Assembly: GCF_900114775.1 (NCBI RefSeq)
Contig: NZ_FOUE01000004.1
Span: forward strand, 124,001-188,000
Source: Marinobacter zhejiangensis
GTDB lineage: Bacteria; Pseudomonadota; Gammaproteobacteria; Pseudomonadales; Oleiphilaceae
DNA: 64,000 bases
Direction: 5' to 3'
In this document: piece after piece, positions 48,087 to 57,105 of the stretch
How the letters are laid out: every line of letters begins with the position of its first letter
Numbering within the stretch: the stretch's first letter is position 1
Program-made: the position numbers and the translations under genes
The notes under the pieces: model-generated
The model's input: the letters and a program-made list of their open reading frames with translations, nothing else
The model's database searches: none
What the model was told of the DNA's origin: nothing

Positions 48087-49832
48087 ATGGCTGACCAGCC
48101 CTCCAATTGGCAGACCTACAAGCGTTTGCTCAAATACGTGCGACCCTTCTGGGTCGCCTTTGTTTTTGCGGTTATTGGTAATGTTATCTATGCGGGAGCG
48201 TCAACTGCCATGGCGGCCGCCATGGAGTACGTTATCGAGGCCATCGAAAACCCGACGGATCAGAACCGTCTCCTGCTGACTGGGTTGATCGTGGGCGTTT
48301 TCGCCATGCGCGGGCTCGGTACCTTCATGAGTCAGTATTTCATCAGCTACGTTGGGCGGAACGTGATCAACGCACTGCGGGTGCAGTTGTTTGACCGCTT
48401 GCTGACTTTGCCTTCCCGTTATTTCGATGACAACGCTGCAGGGCGCCTTGTTTCCAAGCTCACGTTCAACGTTGAGCAAGTAGCGGAAGCAACGACGGAT
48501 GCTGTTACGATCACCCTTCGGGAAGGGCTGACGGTCGTTGGTCTACTGGGTTTCATGCTCTATACCAACTGGAAGCTGACGGTGGTTTTCCTGGTTGTTG
48601 GACCGGTGATTGGCCTGGTGGTCAGTTACGCCAGCAAACGCTTCCGTCGTTTGAGTAAGCGCATCCAGGGTTCCATGGGTGATATTACCCATGTGGCCTC
48701 CGAAGGCATTTCCGGCTACCGGGTCGTACGCACCTTTGGCGGCGAAGACTATGAACGCGAGCGCTTCCACCAGGTCAGCCAGCACAACCTGGTACAGAGC
48801 CTGAAAATGGCGTCGACTCAGGCGATCAGTGTTCCGGTCATCCAGGTGCTGGTTGCCCTGGCTATTGCATCGCTGGTCTGGTTGATGCTCTCGCCGGAAA
48901 TCCGCGGGTCTATGTCGACGGGTGAACTGATCGCCTTTATCACCGCCGCGACCACCATGGCCAAGCCGGTGCGTCAGGTCACCTCCGTACACGCAAAAAT
49001 CCAGAAAGGTGTGGCGGCAGCCCATGATGTCTTTGAAACCATGGACCAGCCAACGGAGGAGAATAGTGGCCAATATGCACCTGAGCGGGTAACCGGCCAG
49101 ATTTCCCTGAACCAGGTTTGTTTCCGCTATCGCGACCAGCTGGATGATGTGCTCCACAACATCAGCCTGGACATTCCTGCCGGTCAGAGTGTGGCGCTGG
49201 TAGGGCGCTCGGGCAGCGGTAAATCGACTCTGGTCAGCCTGTTGCCTCGTTTCTACGAGTATACCGGTGGTGAAATCTCCATCGACGGCCATGCCCTTGG
49301 TGATTATGAACTCAGGGCGTTACGCAGTCAGATTGCCCTGGTGACACAGAATGTTGTGTTGTTCAACGACACGATTGCGGCCAACATCGCCTATGGGGCT
49401 CTCAAGGATGCCACTCGTGAGCAGATCCGCGAGGCGGCTGCCAAGGCTCATGCCCTTGAGTTCATTGATCGCATGCCAGATGGTCTCGACACAGTCATTG
49501 GTGACAACGGCGTGATGCTTTCCGGGGGGCAGCGACAGCGGCTGGCGATTGCCAGGGCGTTGCTGAAGAATGCGCCGATCCTGATTCTGGACGAAGCGAC
49601 CTCGGCATTGGATACCGAGTCAGAGCGTCACATCCAGGACGCGTTAGAGACTGTGATGGAAGGTCGAACTACCTTGGTGATCGCTCACCGGTTGTCGACC
49701 ATTGAGAAGGCAGACCGAATTGTGGTTATGGAGGCTGGGCAAATCATTGAATCCGGTCGTCATGAGGAGCTTCTGGCGGCGGGTGGCGCCTATGCCAACC
49801 TTCACCAAACCCAGTTTTCTGAGTCGGCATGA
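48087..49832 (+). CDS. msbA: Lipid A export ABC transporter MsbA
   Basis: About 581 residues from the ATG at 48087, preceded by GGAG. Six-helix ABC exporter domain, then an ATPase with Walker A GRSGSGKSTL, Q-loop, signature LSGGQRQRLAIARALL and Walker B LILDEATSALD. MsbA flips lipid A-core. Its stop overlaps lpxK's start (ATGA), the classic msbA-lpxK pair. Confidence 0.95.
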   Translation: MADQPSNWQTYKRLLKYVRPFWVAFVFAVIGNVIYAGASTAMAAAMEYVIEAIENPTDQNRLLLTGLIVGVFAMRGLGTFMSQYFISYVGRNVINALRVQLFDRLLTLPSRYFDDNAAGRLVSKLTFNVEQVAEATTDAVTITLREGLTVVGLLGFMLYTNWKLTVVFLVVGPVIGLVVSYASKRFRRLSKRIQGSMGDITHVASEGISGYRVVRTFGGEDYERERFHQVSQHNLVQSLKMASTQAISVPVIQVLVALAIASLVWLMLSPEIRGSMSTGELIAFITAATTMAKPVRQVTSVHAKIQKGVAAAHDVFETMDQPTEENSGQYAPERVTGQISLNQVCFRYRDQLDDVLHNISLDIPAGQSVALVGRSGSGKSTLVSLLPRFYEYTGGEISIDGHALGDYELRALRSQIALVTQNVVLFNDTIAANIAYGALKDATREQIREAAAKAHALEFIDRMPDGLDTVIGDNGVMLSGGQRQRLAIARALLKNAPILILDEATSALDTESERHIQDALETVMEGRTTLVIAHRLSTIEKADRIVVMEAGQIIESGRHEELLAAGGAYANLHQTQFSESA

Positions 49833-50809
49833 CCCTGTCGGTTGATCGCCTTTGGTATGGGGCGGGTCGCCCGCTGTGGTTTCTTTGGCCGCTGGCATGG
49901 CTGTTCCGTCGCGTCGCCCGTGCCCGGCGCGACCGTGCCGTAAGCCAGCCCCCAAACCCAAAGTTGACTCTGCCTGTGGTTGTCGTTGGCAATATCACTG
50001 CCGGCGGAACCGGGAAGTCGCCGTTGACCGCCTGGCTGGTTGAGACCTTGAGGGAGGCCGGTTGGTCTCCGGTGATACTGACCCGTGGTTACGGTGGAAG
50101 CTCCGATCATTACCCGCTGCTGGTTTCCCCAGACTCCGACCCTGCCGAGGCTGGAGATGAGCCGGTGATGCTGGCGCAGCAGTGTGGATGCCCAGTCGTG
50201 GTAGATCCGAAACGGTATCGTGGTGGTCAATGGGCTATCCGCGAGCAGCTTGGCAACATCCTGGTTTGTGACGACGGCTTGCAGCACTATGCATTGCCAC
50301 GTGATCTGGAGTTGGCTGTATTTGATGGTCAGCGTGGCATTGGTAACGGGGCGCCGATACCGGTGGGCCCACTCCGGGAGCCGGTCGATCGCCTCGAGAG
50401 TGTTGATTTTGTCATCACCAATGGCCAGCTCCCCCTTCCTCTGGAACATCGGGCCCAGTTCTGCATGGCATTGAAGCCTGCGCTTATTCGGAACCTCTGT
50501 TCGGGTGAATCTCAACCCTTGGAGTGGCTACAAGGCCGTAAAGTGCGGGCTGTAGCGGGTATCGGCAATCCCCAGCGGTTCTTCGATACCTTGGCTGAGC
50601 TTGGGGCACTGGTGAGATCGAGGGCGTTGCCGGACCATCATCGGTTTCGCGGTGAAGACCTTGAAACGGCGCAAGATGAAGTGCTGTTGATGACCGCCAA
50701 GGATGCCGTTAAATGTAAGGCCATTGCGCCGGCGAATACCTGGGTACTGGAGGTAAGGGCGGAGCTGCCCGAAGCGTTCCGAAAAGACCTGCTGGACAGG
50801 TTACAATAG
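49829..50809 (+). CDS. lpxK: Tetraacyldisaccharide 4'-kinase LpxK
   Basis: 326 residues. P-loop in VVVGNITAGGTGKSPLTAWL, then SRGYGG-like ILTRGYGG and the DDGLQHY motif. LpxK phosphorylates the lipid A disaccharide at the 4' position. Overlaps msbA by 4 nt. Confidence 0.97.
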   Translation: MTLSVDRLWYGAGRPLWFLWPLAWLFRRVARARRDRAVSQPPNPKLTLPVVVVGNITAGGTGKSPLTAWLVETLREAGWSPVILTRGYGGSSDHYPLLVSPDSDPAEAGDEPVMLAQQCGCPVVVDPKRYRGGQWAIREQLGNILVCDDGLQHYALPRDLELAVFDGQRGIGNGAPIPVGPLREPVDRLESVDFVITNGQLPLPLEHRAQFCMALKPALIRNLCSGESQPLEWLQGRKVRAVAGIGNPQRFFDTLAELGALVRSRALPDHHRFRGEDLETAQDEVLLMTAKDAVKCKAIAPANTWVLEVRAELPEAFRKDLLDRLQ

Positions 50810-50870
50810 CCTGAGCCGAACTCCGGTGGCGTTACTGAATAGAACCTGAACCATTTGCGAGACCATAATC

Positions 50871-51059
50871 ATGGATAAGAAACTGTTGGGAATGTTGGCA
50901 TGCCCAGTGTGCAAGGGTGAACTCAAGCTTGATCGAGAACGCCAGGAGCTGGTTTGTTATGCCGATGCCATGGCTTTTCCGATTCGCGAAGGCATCCCGG
51001 TCATGCTGGCGGTTGAAGCCCGTACCCTTGGATCGGAAGAACGGCTTGAGCGCCACTGA
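50871..51059 (+). CDS. Trm112/YcaR family zinc-ribbon-like protein
   Basis: 62 residues: [11 protein letters not shown] and [21 protein letters not shown]. Matches the Trm112/YcaR family, found between lpxK and kdsB in many gammaproteobacteria. Role unclear, possibly a chaperone for methyltransferases. Only three of the usual four Cys are visible. Confidence 0.9.
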   Translation: MDKKLLGMLACPVCKGELKLDRERQELVCYADAMAFPIREGIPVMLAVEARTLGSEERLERH

Positions 51060-51091
51060 ATCTAGCCCCAACACTTTTACAGGGTAGCACC

Positions 51092-51868
51092 ATGTCATTC
51101 ACGGTAGTGATTCCAGCCCGCTATTCATCCTCTCGTTTACCCGGCAAGCCCCTTGCGGATATTGCAGGTAAGCCGATGATCCAGCATGTTTATGAGCGGG
51201 CTACTGAGAGCAAGGCTGACCGGGTTGTCATTGCAACGGATGACCAGCGGATTATGGACGCCTGTAAAAGCTTTGGCGCAGAAGCGGTAATGACCTCGGC
51301 GGACCACGCCAGCGGGACTGATCGCCTGGAAGAAGTGGCAAGAACCCTGGGTTTCTCTGCGGATCACCGGGTTATTAATGTCCAGGGTGATGAGCCGATG
51401 ATCCCTCCCGCGCTGATCAACCAGGTAGCGGCCAACCTTGGTAGTAACCCTGAAGCATCCATCTCGACGCTTTGCGAACAAATCGACGATGTGGCCAGCC
51501 TGTTTAACCCCAATGTTGTAAAGGTGGTGTTTGATCACCGTGGCATGGCCCACTACTTCAGTCGTGCCCCGATCCCTTGGGCGAGGGACGCATGGAGTGA
51601 AGGCCAGCGGCCAGACAGCCTCCCCGAGGGCGCCAGTTATTACCGTCACATCGGGATCTATGGCTACCGTGTTGGTTTATTGACAGACTTTGTCACCTGG
51701 TCGCCTGCGCCCATTGAAACCACGGAGTGCCTGGAGCAGCTTCGTGCGCTGTTCAACGGAGCCCGCATTCACGTTGCTGAGGCTTGTCAGGCCCCGCCAG
51801 CGGGAGTGGATACCGAAGAGGATCTTACCCGTCTTCGTCGCCTGATGGCTGACACGGCCAACTCTTAA
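51092..51868 (+). CDS. kdsB: 3-deoxy-manno-octulosonate cytidylyltransferase KdsB
   Basis: 258 residues. N-terminal [18 protein letters not shown] and [11 protein letters not shown] are family motifs. KdsB makes CMP-Kdo for lipopolysaccharide inner core. It lies 32 nt after the Trm112-like gene and 26 nt before the phosphatase gene. Confidence 0.97.
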   Translation: MSFTVVIPARYSSSRLPGKPLADIAGKPMIQHVYERATESKADRVVIATDDQRIMDACKSFGAEAVMTSADHASGTDRLEEVARTLGFSADHRVINVQGDEPMIPPALINQVAANLGSNPEASISTLCEQIDDVASLFNPNVVKVVFDHRGMAHYFSRAPIPWARDAWSEGQRPDSLPEGASYYRHIGIYGYRVGLLTDFVTWSPAPIETTECLEQLRALFNGARIHVAEACQAPPAGVDTEEDLTRLRRLMADTANS

Positions 51869-51894
51869 CTCAGCAACCGGGGAGTGTCACCGCC

Positions 51895-52374
51895 ATGAGT
51901 CAGGTAAAGGTTCTGTTTGTTTGTCTTGGCAACATCTGCCGCTCGCCGTCTGCACAGGGGGTGTTTGAGCGGGTCGTCGCTGATGCGGGGCTGACAGGGC
52001 AGGTCGTTGTGGATTCCTGTGGTACCGGGGACTGGCATGTGGGTAAGGCGCCTGACGCCCGCGCAATTGACGCGGCCCTTAGGCGAGGCGTTGATATTCG
52101 CGGCTTGCGGGCGCGGCAATTTGCGGTGGGCGACCTGGATACCTTCGACTATATCCTGGTCATGGACCGGCAAAATCTAGCAGACATAAAGTCGTTCTGG
52201 CGCCAGCAGGGTGGGACAGAGCCCCAGCTTTTCCTGAGTTACGGTGGTCAGTCGACTTTGCACGAAGTGCCTGACCCTTACTATGGCGGTGAGCAAGGCT
52301 TTGAGGAGGTTCTGGACCTGATTGAAGAGGCCAGCCGTGGATTGCTTGGGGCCATTCGGGAGCACCATTTGTGA
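51895..52374 (+). CDS. Low molecular weight protein-tyrosine phosphatase
   Basis: 159 residues. P-loop VCLGNICRSPSAQG (CX5RS) and general acid in EVPDPYYGG. In Pseudomonas a homologue occupies the same place between kdsB and murB. It may act on tyrosine kinases of capsule synthesis, but no such kinase is in the window. Stop overlaps murB by 4 nt. Confidence 0.95.
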   Translation: MSQVKVLFVCLGNICRSPSAQGVFERVVADAGLTGQVVVDSCGTGDWHVGKAPDARAIDAALRRGVDIRGLRARQFAVGDLDTFDYILVMDRQNLADIKSFWRQQGGTEPQLFLSYGGQSTLHEVPDPYYGGEQGFEEVLDLIEEASRGLLGAIREHHL

Positions 52375-53429
52375 GTGCTTCGCTGGTTGTTCGTGAATCG
52401 GTAGACCTGTCTCCCTTCAATACCTTGGGTATTCGTGCGCGTGCTCGATATTTCACTGAGGCCAGCTCCCTTGAGCAGCTCCGGCAAGCGCTTGACTGGG
52501 CAAATCAGCGGGCGCTTGAGGTGCTGGTTCTGGGTGGCGGCAGCAACTTGGTGTTTGCCGGGGATGTTGATGGCTTGGTGGTTCGTATCACGATTTCAGG
52601 ACGTCGCTGGACCGAGGTCGATAATGACCACGCCAAACTGATTCTTGGGGCAGGGGAATGCTGGCACGATGCGGTGATATATGCTGCCAAGGCGGGTTAC
52701 CGGGGCATTGAAAACATGGCTCTGATACCGGGCACAGCCGGCGCCGCACCCGTGCAGAACATCGGCGCCTATGGGGCGGAGCTCAAGGATACGCTGTCCA
52801 GTGTAACAGCCTGGGACAGGGAAAATGATGAGGTCGTCTCGCTGTCGAACGAAGACTGTTGCTTTGCTTATCGCGACAGTTTGTTCAAGCAATGCCCCGG
52901 CCGATACATCATTCTTGACGTTACCCTCTGCCTTTCTCGCAGTGCGCCGTTAAACCTGGGTTACGGCGACCTCAAGGACTACTTTTCAAACCGAAGCGAC
53001 GACAAGCCGTTGACGCCCCTGGACGTGGCCGAAGGCGTCATGGCAGTACGTCGCCGGAAACTGCCGGACCCCGCAGTGCTCCCCAATGTAGGGAGTTTTT
53101 TCAAAAACCCAGTGGTGCCGCTGGAAACCTGGGATCGGTTGCGAGCGGATTTCCCGGATATTGCTGCTTATCCTGCCGAACATTCCGTTAAGCTGGCCGC
53201 CGCGTGGCTGATTGATCGTTGTGGATGGAAGGGGTTTCGCAACGGCAAGGTTGGGGTGCATAACCGCCAGGCCCTGGTGCTGGTCAATCATGCTGGGGGC
53301 AGTGGCAATGACATCCTGTTACTGGCTGGCAGGATAAAGGACGATGTCCGAGGGCGTTTTGGGGTAGAGCTGGAGATGGAGCCGCAGGTGGTGCTGGCGA
53401 CAAGCGCCGCCAGCACCGACTTTCAATAA
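52371..53429 (+). CDS. murB: UDP-N-acetylenolpyruvoylglucosamine reductase MurB
   Basis: 352 residues. FAD-binding VLGGGSNLVFAGDVDG, IPGTAGAAPVQNIGAYG, FAYRDSLFK, and C-terminal EHSVKLAAAWLIDRCGWKG typical of type I MurB. It makes UDP-MurNAc for peptidoglycan. The start is GTG at 52371 (GTGA overlap with the phosphatase stop). Confidence 0.97.
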   Translation: MSASLVVRESVDLSPFNTLGIRARARYFTEASSLEQLRQALDWANQRALEVLVLGGGSNLVFAGDVDGLVVRITISGRRWTEVDNDHAKLILGAGECWHDAVIYAAKAGYRGIENMALIPGTAGAAPVQNIGAYGAELKDTLSSVTAWDRENDEVVSLSNEDCCFAYRDSLFKQCPGRYIILDVTLCLSRSAPLNLGYGDLKDYFSNRSDDKPLTPLDVAEGVMAVRRRKLPDPAVLPNVGSFFKNPVVPLETWDRLRADFPDIAAYPAEHSVKLAAAWLIDRCGWKGFRNGKVGVHNRQALVLVNHAGGSGNDILLLAGRIKDDVRGRFGVELEMEPQVVLATSAASTDFQ

Positions 53430-53441
53430 TATCCGCGGGGA

Positions 53442-55175
53442 TCAGAGGCCGCTGCGTGGGGATGCGTTGACCAGGAAGGACAGCGCGTCGGTAACCGCGA
53501 TATCCTGTTTGTCGGCGTCACGGCGTCCCTTGTACTCCAGTGTGCCTGCGCTGAGGCCACGGTCCGAAACCACAAAGCGGTGAGGGATACCAATCAGTTC
53601 CATATCCGCAAACTTCACGCCTGGCCGCTCATTACGGTCATCCAGCAGAACATCGTAGCCGGCCTGACGCAGCTGGGTGTAAAGCAGTTCAGCGGCTTCC
53701 ATCACCTCCGGCGATTTATGGGCGTTCAGGGTCACAATAGCGACTTCAAACGGAGCGATTGCGTCGGGCCAGATGATGCCGCGGTCATCGTAGTTCTGTT
53801 CAATGGATGCGGCTACGATGCGAGATACCCCGATGCCATAGCAGCCCATTTCCATAATGGCGGTTTTGCCGTGTTCATCCAGAACCGTGGCATTCAGCGC
53901 TTTGCTGTACTTGTTACCAAGCTTGAAGATATGGCCCACTTCAATGCCGCGCCGGATTTCCAGGGTGCCCTTGCCGCAGGGGCTGAGGTCACCTTCAACC
54001 ACGTTGCGAAGATCTTCGACGCGCTCAATAGCGACATCCCGGCTCCAGTTGACGCCGGTGAGGTGGTAGCCTTCTTTGTTGGCGCCGCACACGAAATCTG
54101 CCAGGTGAGCCGCGCTGCGATCCACGATGACGGGAATGTTCAGACCAACAGGGCCAATGGAGCCAGGTTTGCAGCCAACCGCCTGTTCGATCTCTTCATC
54201 GGTTGCCATGGTCAGCGGCTCGGCGATGCCAGGTAGGTTCTCCGCTTTGATCTCGTTGAGAGAGTGGTCACCCCTGAGGATCAGGGCAATCAGGCCACCT
54301 TCTTCATCTTCCTCGACTTGCGCCTTTACAATCAGCGTTTTGACCGTTTGAGTAGCGTCAACCTTCAGGAAGGTTGCAACGTCGTCAATAGTACGCTGAT
54401 CGGGTGTGGCAACTTCAGCGAGGGCCTCACTGGCGGCTGGGCGATCCCCGGCAGGGGCCACGGCTTCCGCCTTTTCGATGTTGGCCGCGTAATCGCTTTC
54501 GGTACTGAAAACGATGTCGTCTTCCCCTGAACTGGCCAGCACGTGGAATTCGTGGGACGAGCTGCCGCCAATGGAGCCGGAGTCCGCCTGCACAGGTCGG
54601 TAGTCCAGCCCCAGTCGGTCGAAGATGGCGCAGTAGGTGCGGTGCATGACCTCATAGGTCTCATCCAGGGATTGCTGGTTGAGGTGGAAGGAGTAGGCGT
54701 CCTTCATCACGAATTCCCTGGCGCGCATGACCCCGAAACGAGGGCGGCGTTCGTCGCGGAACTTGGTCTGAATCTGATAGAAGTTGGCGGGAAGCTCTTT
54801 GTAGCTTTTCAATTCATTACGGACCATGTCGGTAATGACTTCTTCGTGGGTTGGGCCAAAGCAGAATTCCCGACCATGGCGGTCATTGAGGCGCAGGAGT
54901 TCGCCGCCGTATTGCTCCCAGCGGCCAGATTCCTGCCAGAGTTCCGCCGGCTGCACGGCGGGCATAAGAACTTCCTGGGCGCCGCTCTTGTCCATTTCTT
55001 CACGGACGATGCGTTCAACCTTGCGCAACACCCTGAGACCCATTGGCAGCCAGGTGTACAGGCCAGCGGCCAGTTTACGGGTCATTCCAGCCCTGAGCAT
55101 CAACTGGTGGCTGATGACCTCGGCATCGGCGGGGGTTTCTTTCAAGGTAGCAATCAGGTAGCGGCTTGCTCGCAT
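53442..55175 (-). CDS. proS: Prolyl-tRNA synthetase ProS
   Basis: 577 residues. Class II motifs: motif 2 [26 protein letters not shown] (reported by position, about 137-162), motif 3 [14 protein letters not shown]. The bacterial editing (INS) domain lies at about 225-395, and the anticodon domain is at the end. Convergent with murB, 12 nt between stops. Confidence 0.97.
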   Translation of the reverse strand: MRASRYLIATLKETPADAEVISHQLMLRAGMTRKLAAGLYTWLPMGLRVLRKVERIVREEMDKSGAQEVLMPAVQPAELWQESGRWEQYGGELLRLNDRHGREFCFGPTHEEVITDMVRNELKSYKELPANFYQIQTKFRDERRPRFGVMRAREFVMKDAYSFHLNQQSLDETYEVMHRTYCAIFDRLGLDYRPVQADSGSIGGSSSHEFHVLASSGEDDIVFSTESDYAANIEKAEAVAPAGDRPAASEALAEVATPDQRTIDDVATFLKVDATQTVKTLIVKAQVEEDEEGGLIALILRGDHSLNEIKAENLPGIAEPLTMATDEEIEQAVGCKPGSIGPVGLNIPVIVDRSAAHLADFVCGANKEGYHLTGVNWSRDVAIERVEDLRNVVEGDLSPCGKGTLEIRRGIEVGHIFKLGNKYSKALNATVLDEHGKTAIMEMGCYGIGVSRIVAASIEQNYDDRGIIWPDAIAPFEVAIVTLNAHKSPEVMEAAELLYTQLRQAGYDVLLDDRNERPGVKFADMELIGIPHRFVVSDRGLSAGTLEYKGRRDADKQDIAVTDALSFLVNASPRSGL

Positions 55176-55323
55176 CGTGTTTTCCGTTGTCAGTGAACCA
55201 GAGAATGCTGCCCTACAGCATCTTGCCCATTCGGACCTTGGTATTAGGCAGCTTTATTTGTTACATCGTGGGGGGTATTGTACGGAGCCCGTGGGTTAAG
55301 GTACAGATTGGGAGGATGGCTTC

Positions 55324-55740
55324 ATGAGTCTTACTGCGATAGATATTGAGACGCTGATCAGGGATGGGGTTCCCATGGCCAACGATATTGGGTTTACTGT
55401 TGAAGAAGCCCGGTCCGGTTATGCCAGAACCCGCCTGAAGTTTTCCGACCGCCAGATCCGGCCCGGTGGAACGATCTCCGGCCCGGTGCAGATGGCGCTG
55501 GCGGATGCTTCTATGTATGCGGCAGTTCTGGCCTCTTTGGGCAAGGTAGAAATGGCGGTGACGAGTAACCTATCGATTAACTTTTTGCAGCGACCAGCGC
55601 CAGGTGACCTTTCCGCTGAGGCCATTGTGCTTCGGATGGGGCGGAGGCTGGCCTTCTGTGAAGTGCGTTTGATGTCCGGAGAAGGGAGTGATGAGCAGTT
55701 GGTGGCGCATGTCACCGGAAGCTATGCGCTCCCGGCCTAG
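55324..55740 (+). CDS. Hotdog-fold thioesterase, PaaI type
   Basis: 138 residues with RPGGTISGPVQMALADASMYAAVLASLG and VTSNLSINFLQRPAPGDLSAEA, typical of PaaI/4HBT acyl-CoA thioesterases. Substrate unknown. A TetR gene follows 71 nt downstream, so it may be a target. Confidence 0.85.
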   Translation: MSLTAIDIETLIRDGVPMANDIGFTVEEARSGYARTRLKFSDRQIRPGGTISGPVQMALADASMYAAVLASLGKVEMAVTSNLSINFLQRPAPGDLSAEAIVLRMGRRLAFCEVRLMSGEGSDEQLVAHVTGSYALPA

Positions 55741-55811
55741 TACAGAGAGCTAGCACCCTCGCCCAATACCCAAGTCTAGCCGCCCGGCCCAGTAACACAG
55801 CAGGACCCAGG

Positions 55812-56426
55812 ATGAATGAAGAAAACATCGATGTAAAACCGCGACGCACGCCAGTACAGGCCCGAAGTCGAGAAAGGGTGAGTGCAATCCTTCGTCACGC
55901 GGCAGGTATATTCAATGAATTTGGCGTTGATGGTACCAGTATGTCGGCCATAGCGCGCAGTTCCGACATGTCACTGGCGTCCCTGTACCGCTACTACCCG
56001 AATAAGGCGGCTATTGTTAAGGCCATTGCTGAGACCCATGTAACAAAGATGGAGCAGGCATTGCGGGAGCGTCTTGCCGAAACCGATATGGTGCAGGCTG
56101 TCGATGTGCTGGTTGATCTGTATTACGACTTCTATCGAAATGAGCCGGCCTACTCGGCGATCTGGAGTGGAGTTGGCTCCATGCCTGAGTTGAGAGAGCT
56201 TGATCTCAGCGAGCTTCATACCAATGCCAGGGATCTGGATGCACGCCTGGAAAAAGATTTGCCGGAACTGTCCAGCGAACGTCGCTGGAGTGCCAGTCTG
56301 CTTTTACCCCGGTCCGTCGGAACCATGTTGAGGTTGGCTGTCACCTTGCCTGAACAGGAGGCGGAAAGCCTTGTGCGCGAGATTAAAATCATGGCGAAAG
56401 CCTATCTAGCCACCTTGGCCAACTAG
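55812..56426 (+). CDS. TetR-family transcriptional regulator
   Basis: 204 residues. N-terminal HTH (RVSAILRHAAGIFNEFGVDG, SMSAIARSSDMSLASLYRYYPNK). The C-terminal ligand domain is not assigned. It follows the thioesterase gene on the same strand. It converges with the Lrp gene. Confidence 0.9.
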   Translation: MNEENIDVKPRRTPVQARSRERVSAILRHAAGIFNEFGVDGTSMSAIARSSDMSLASLYRYYPNKAAIVKAIAETHVTKMEQALRERLAETDMVQAVDVLVDLYYDFYRNEPAYSAIWSGVGSMPELRELDLSELHTNARDLDARLEKDLPELSSERRWSASLLLPRSVGTMLRLAVTLPEQEAESLVREIKIMAKAYLATLAN

Positions 56427-56460
56427 CGTTCGAGGGAGGTGGCGATCTGGCGGTCTTGCG

Positions 56461-56958
56461 TCAGGTCAGATACCCCAAGGGCAGCGCCGTGTTGTCAATA
56501 ACCCGGCGCAGAACAAAGCTTGAATGGACACCGCTAACCCCTTGAATCCGGGTTATCCGGTTGAGCAGGAAGTGGTGGTAGTGATCCATGTCCGGTACCA
56601 CCACTTTGAGCATATAGTCAGCGTCGTGACCGGTAATCAAATAGCACTCCTGAACTTCCGGGTAGCCGGACACCTGCTCCTCAAAAGCGGCAAAGCGCTC
56701 TGGGGTATGGCGGTCCATGCCAATCAGCAGGATCGCCGTTAGCGACAGTCCCAGTTTCTTGTGATCAAGAATGATCGCTCGCTTCACGATAACCCCCGCG
56801 TCCTCAAGAGCCCGTACTCGTCTAAGACAGGGCGAGGGTGACAGCCCCACTTTTTCCGCCAGCTCCTGATTGCTCAGGGACCCGTCTTTCTGGAGTTGTT
56901 CCAGGATACTGCGGTCCATCTTGTCCAGTTGTACCAGCTCTTGCTTTTTGATCGACAT
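56461..56958 (-). CDS. Lrp/AsnC-family transcriptional regulator
   Basis: 165 residues from ATG at 56958. HTH DRSILEQLQKDGSLSNQELAEKVGLSPSPCLRRVRALEDAGVI at the N-terminus (residues about 12-54), then the RAM ligand domain (ECYLITGHDADYMLKVVVPD). An alternative start at 57003 would add 15 residues. It is divergent from leuA, so it may link leucine synthesis to amino acid level. Target not proven. Confidence 0.9.
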   Translation of the reverse strand: MSIKKQELVQLDKMDRSILEQLQKDGSLSNQELAEKVGLSPSPCLRRVRALEDAGVIVKRAIILDHKKLGLSLTAILLIGMDRHTPERFAAFEEQVSGYPEVQECYLITGHDADYMLKVVVPDMDHYHHFLLNRITRIQGVSGVHSSFVLRRVIDNTALPLGYLT

Positions 56959-56992
56959 AATCTGCGCTTTTTCCTTCGAATGGCGATAGGAT

Positions 56993-57004
56993 ATTGCGCA
57001 CAAT
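56993..57004. promoter_or_regulatory. Palindrome in the lrp-leuA gap
   Basis: ATTG-CGCA-CAAT, an inverted repeat next to the start of the Lrp gene, in the 147-bp gap to leuA. Its place suits autoregulation or leuA control. No strong promoter hexamers are visible. Confidence 0.35.
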
Positions 57005-57105
57005 AGAGGGAATTAAGGCGAGAACGCAAGCAACTTTCGACTCGCTTAGCGTAATCTATAGATCTACTAACCCTCTCGGACAGTCCTTCAGAAGGAAGTG
57101 CTCAA

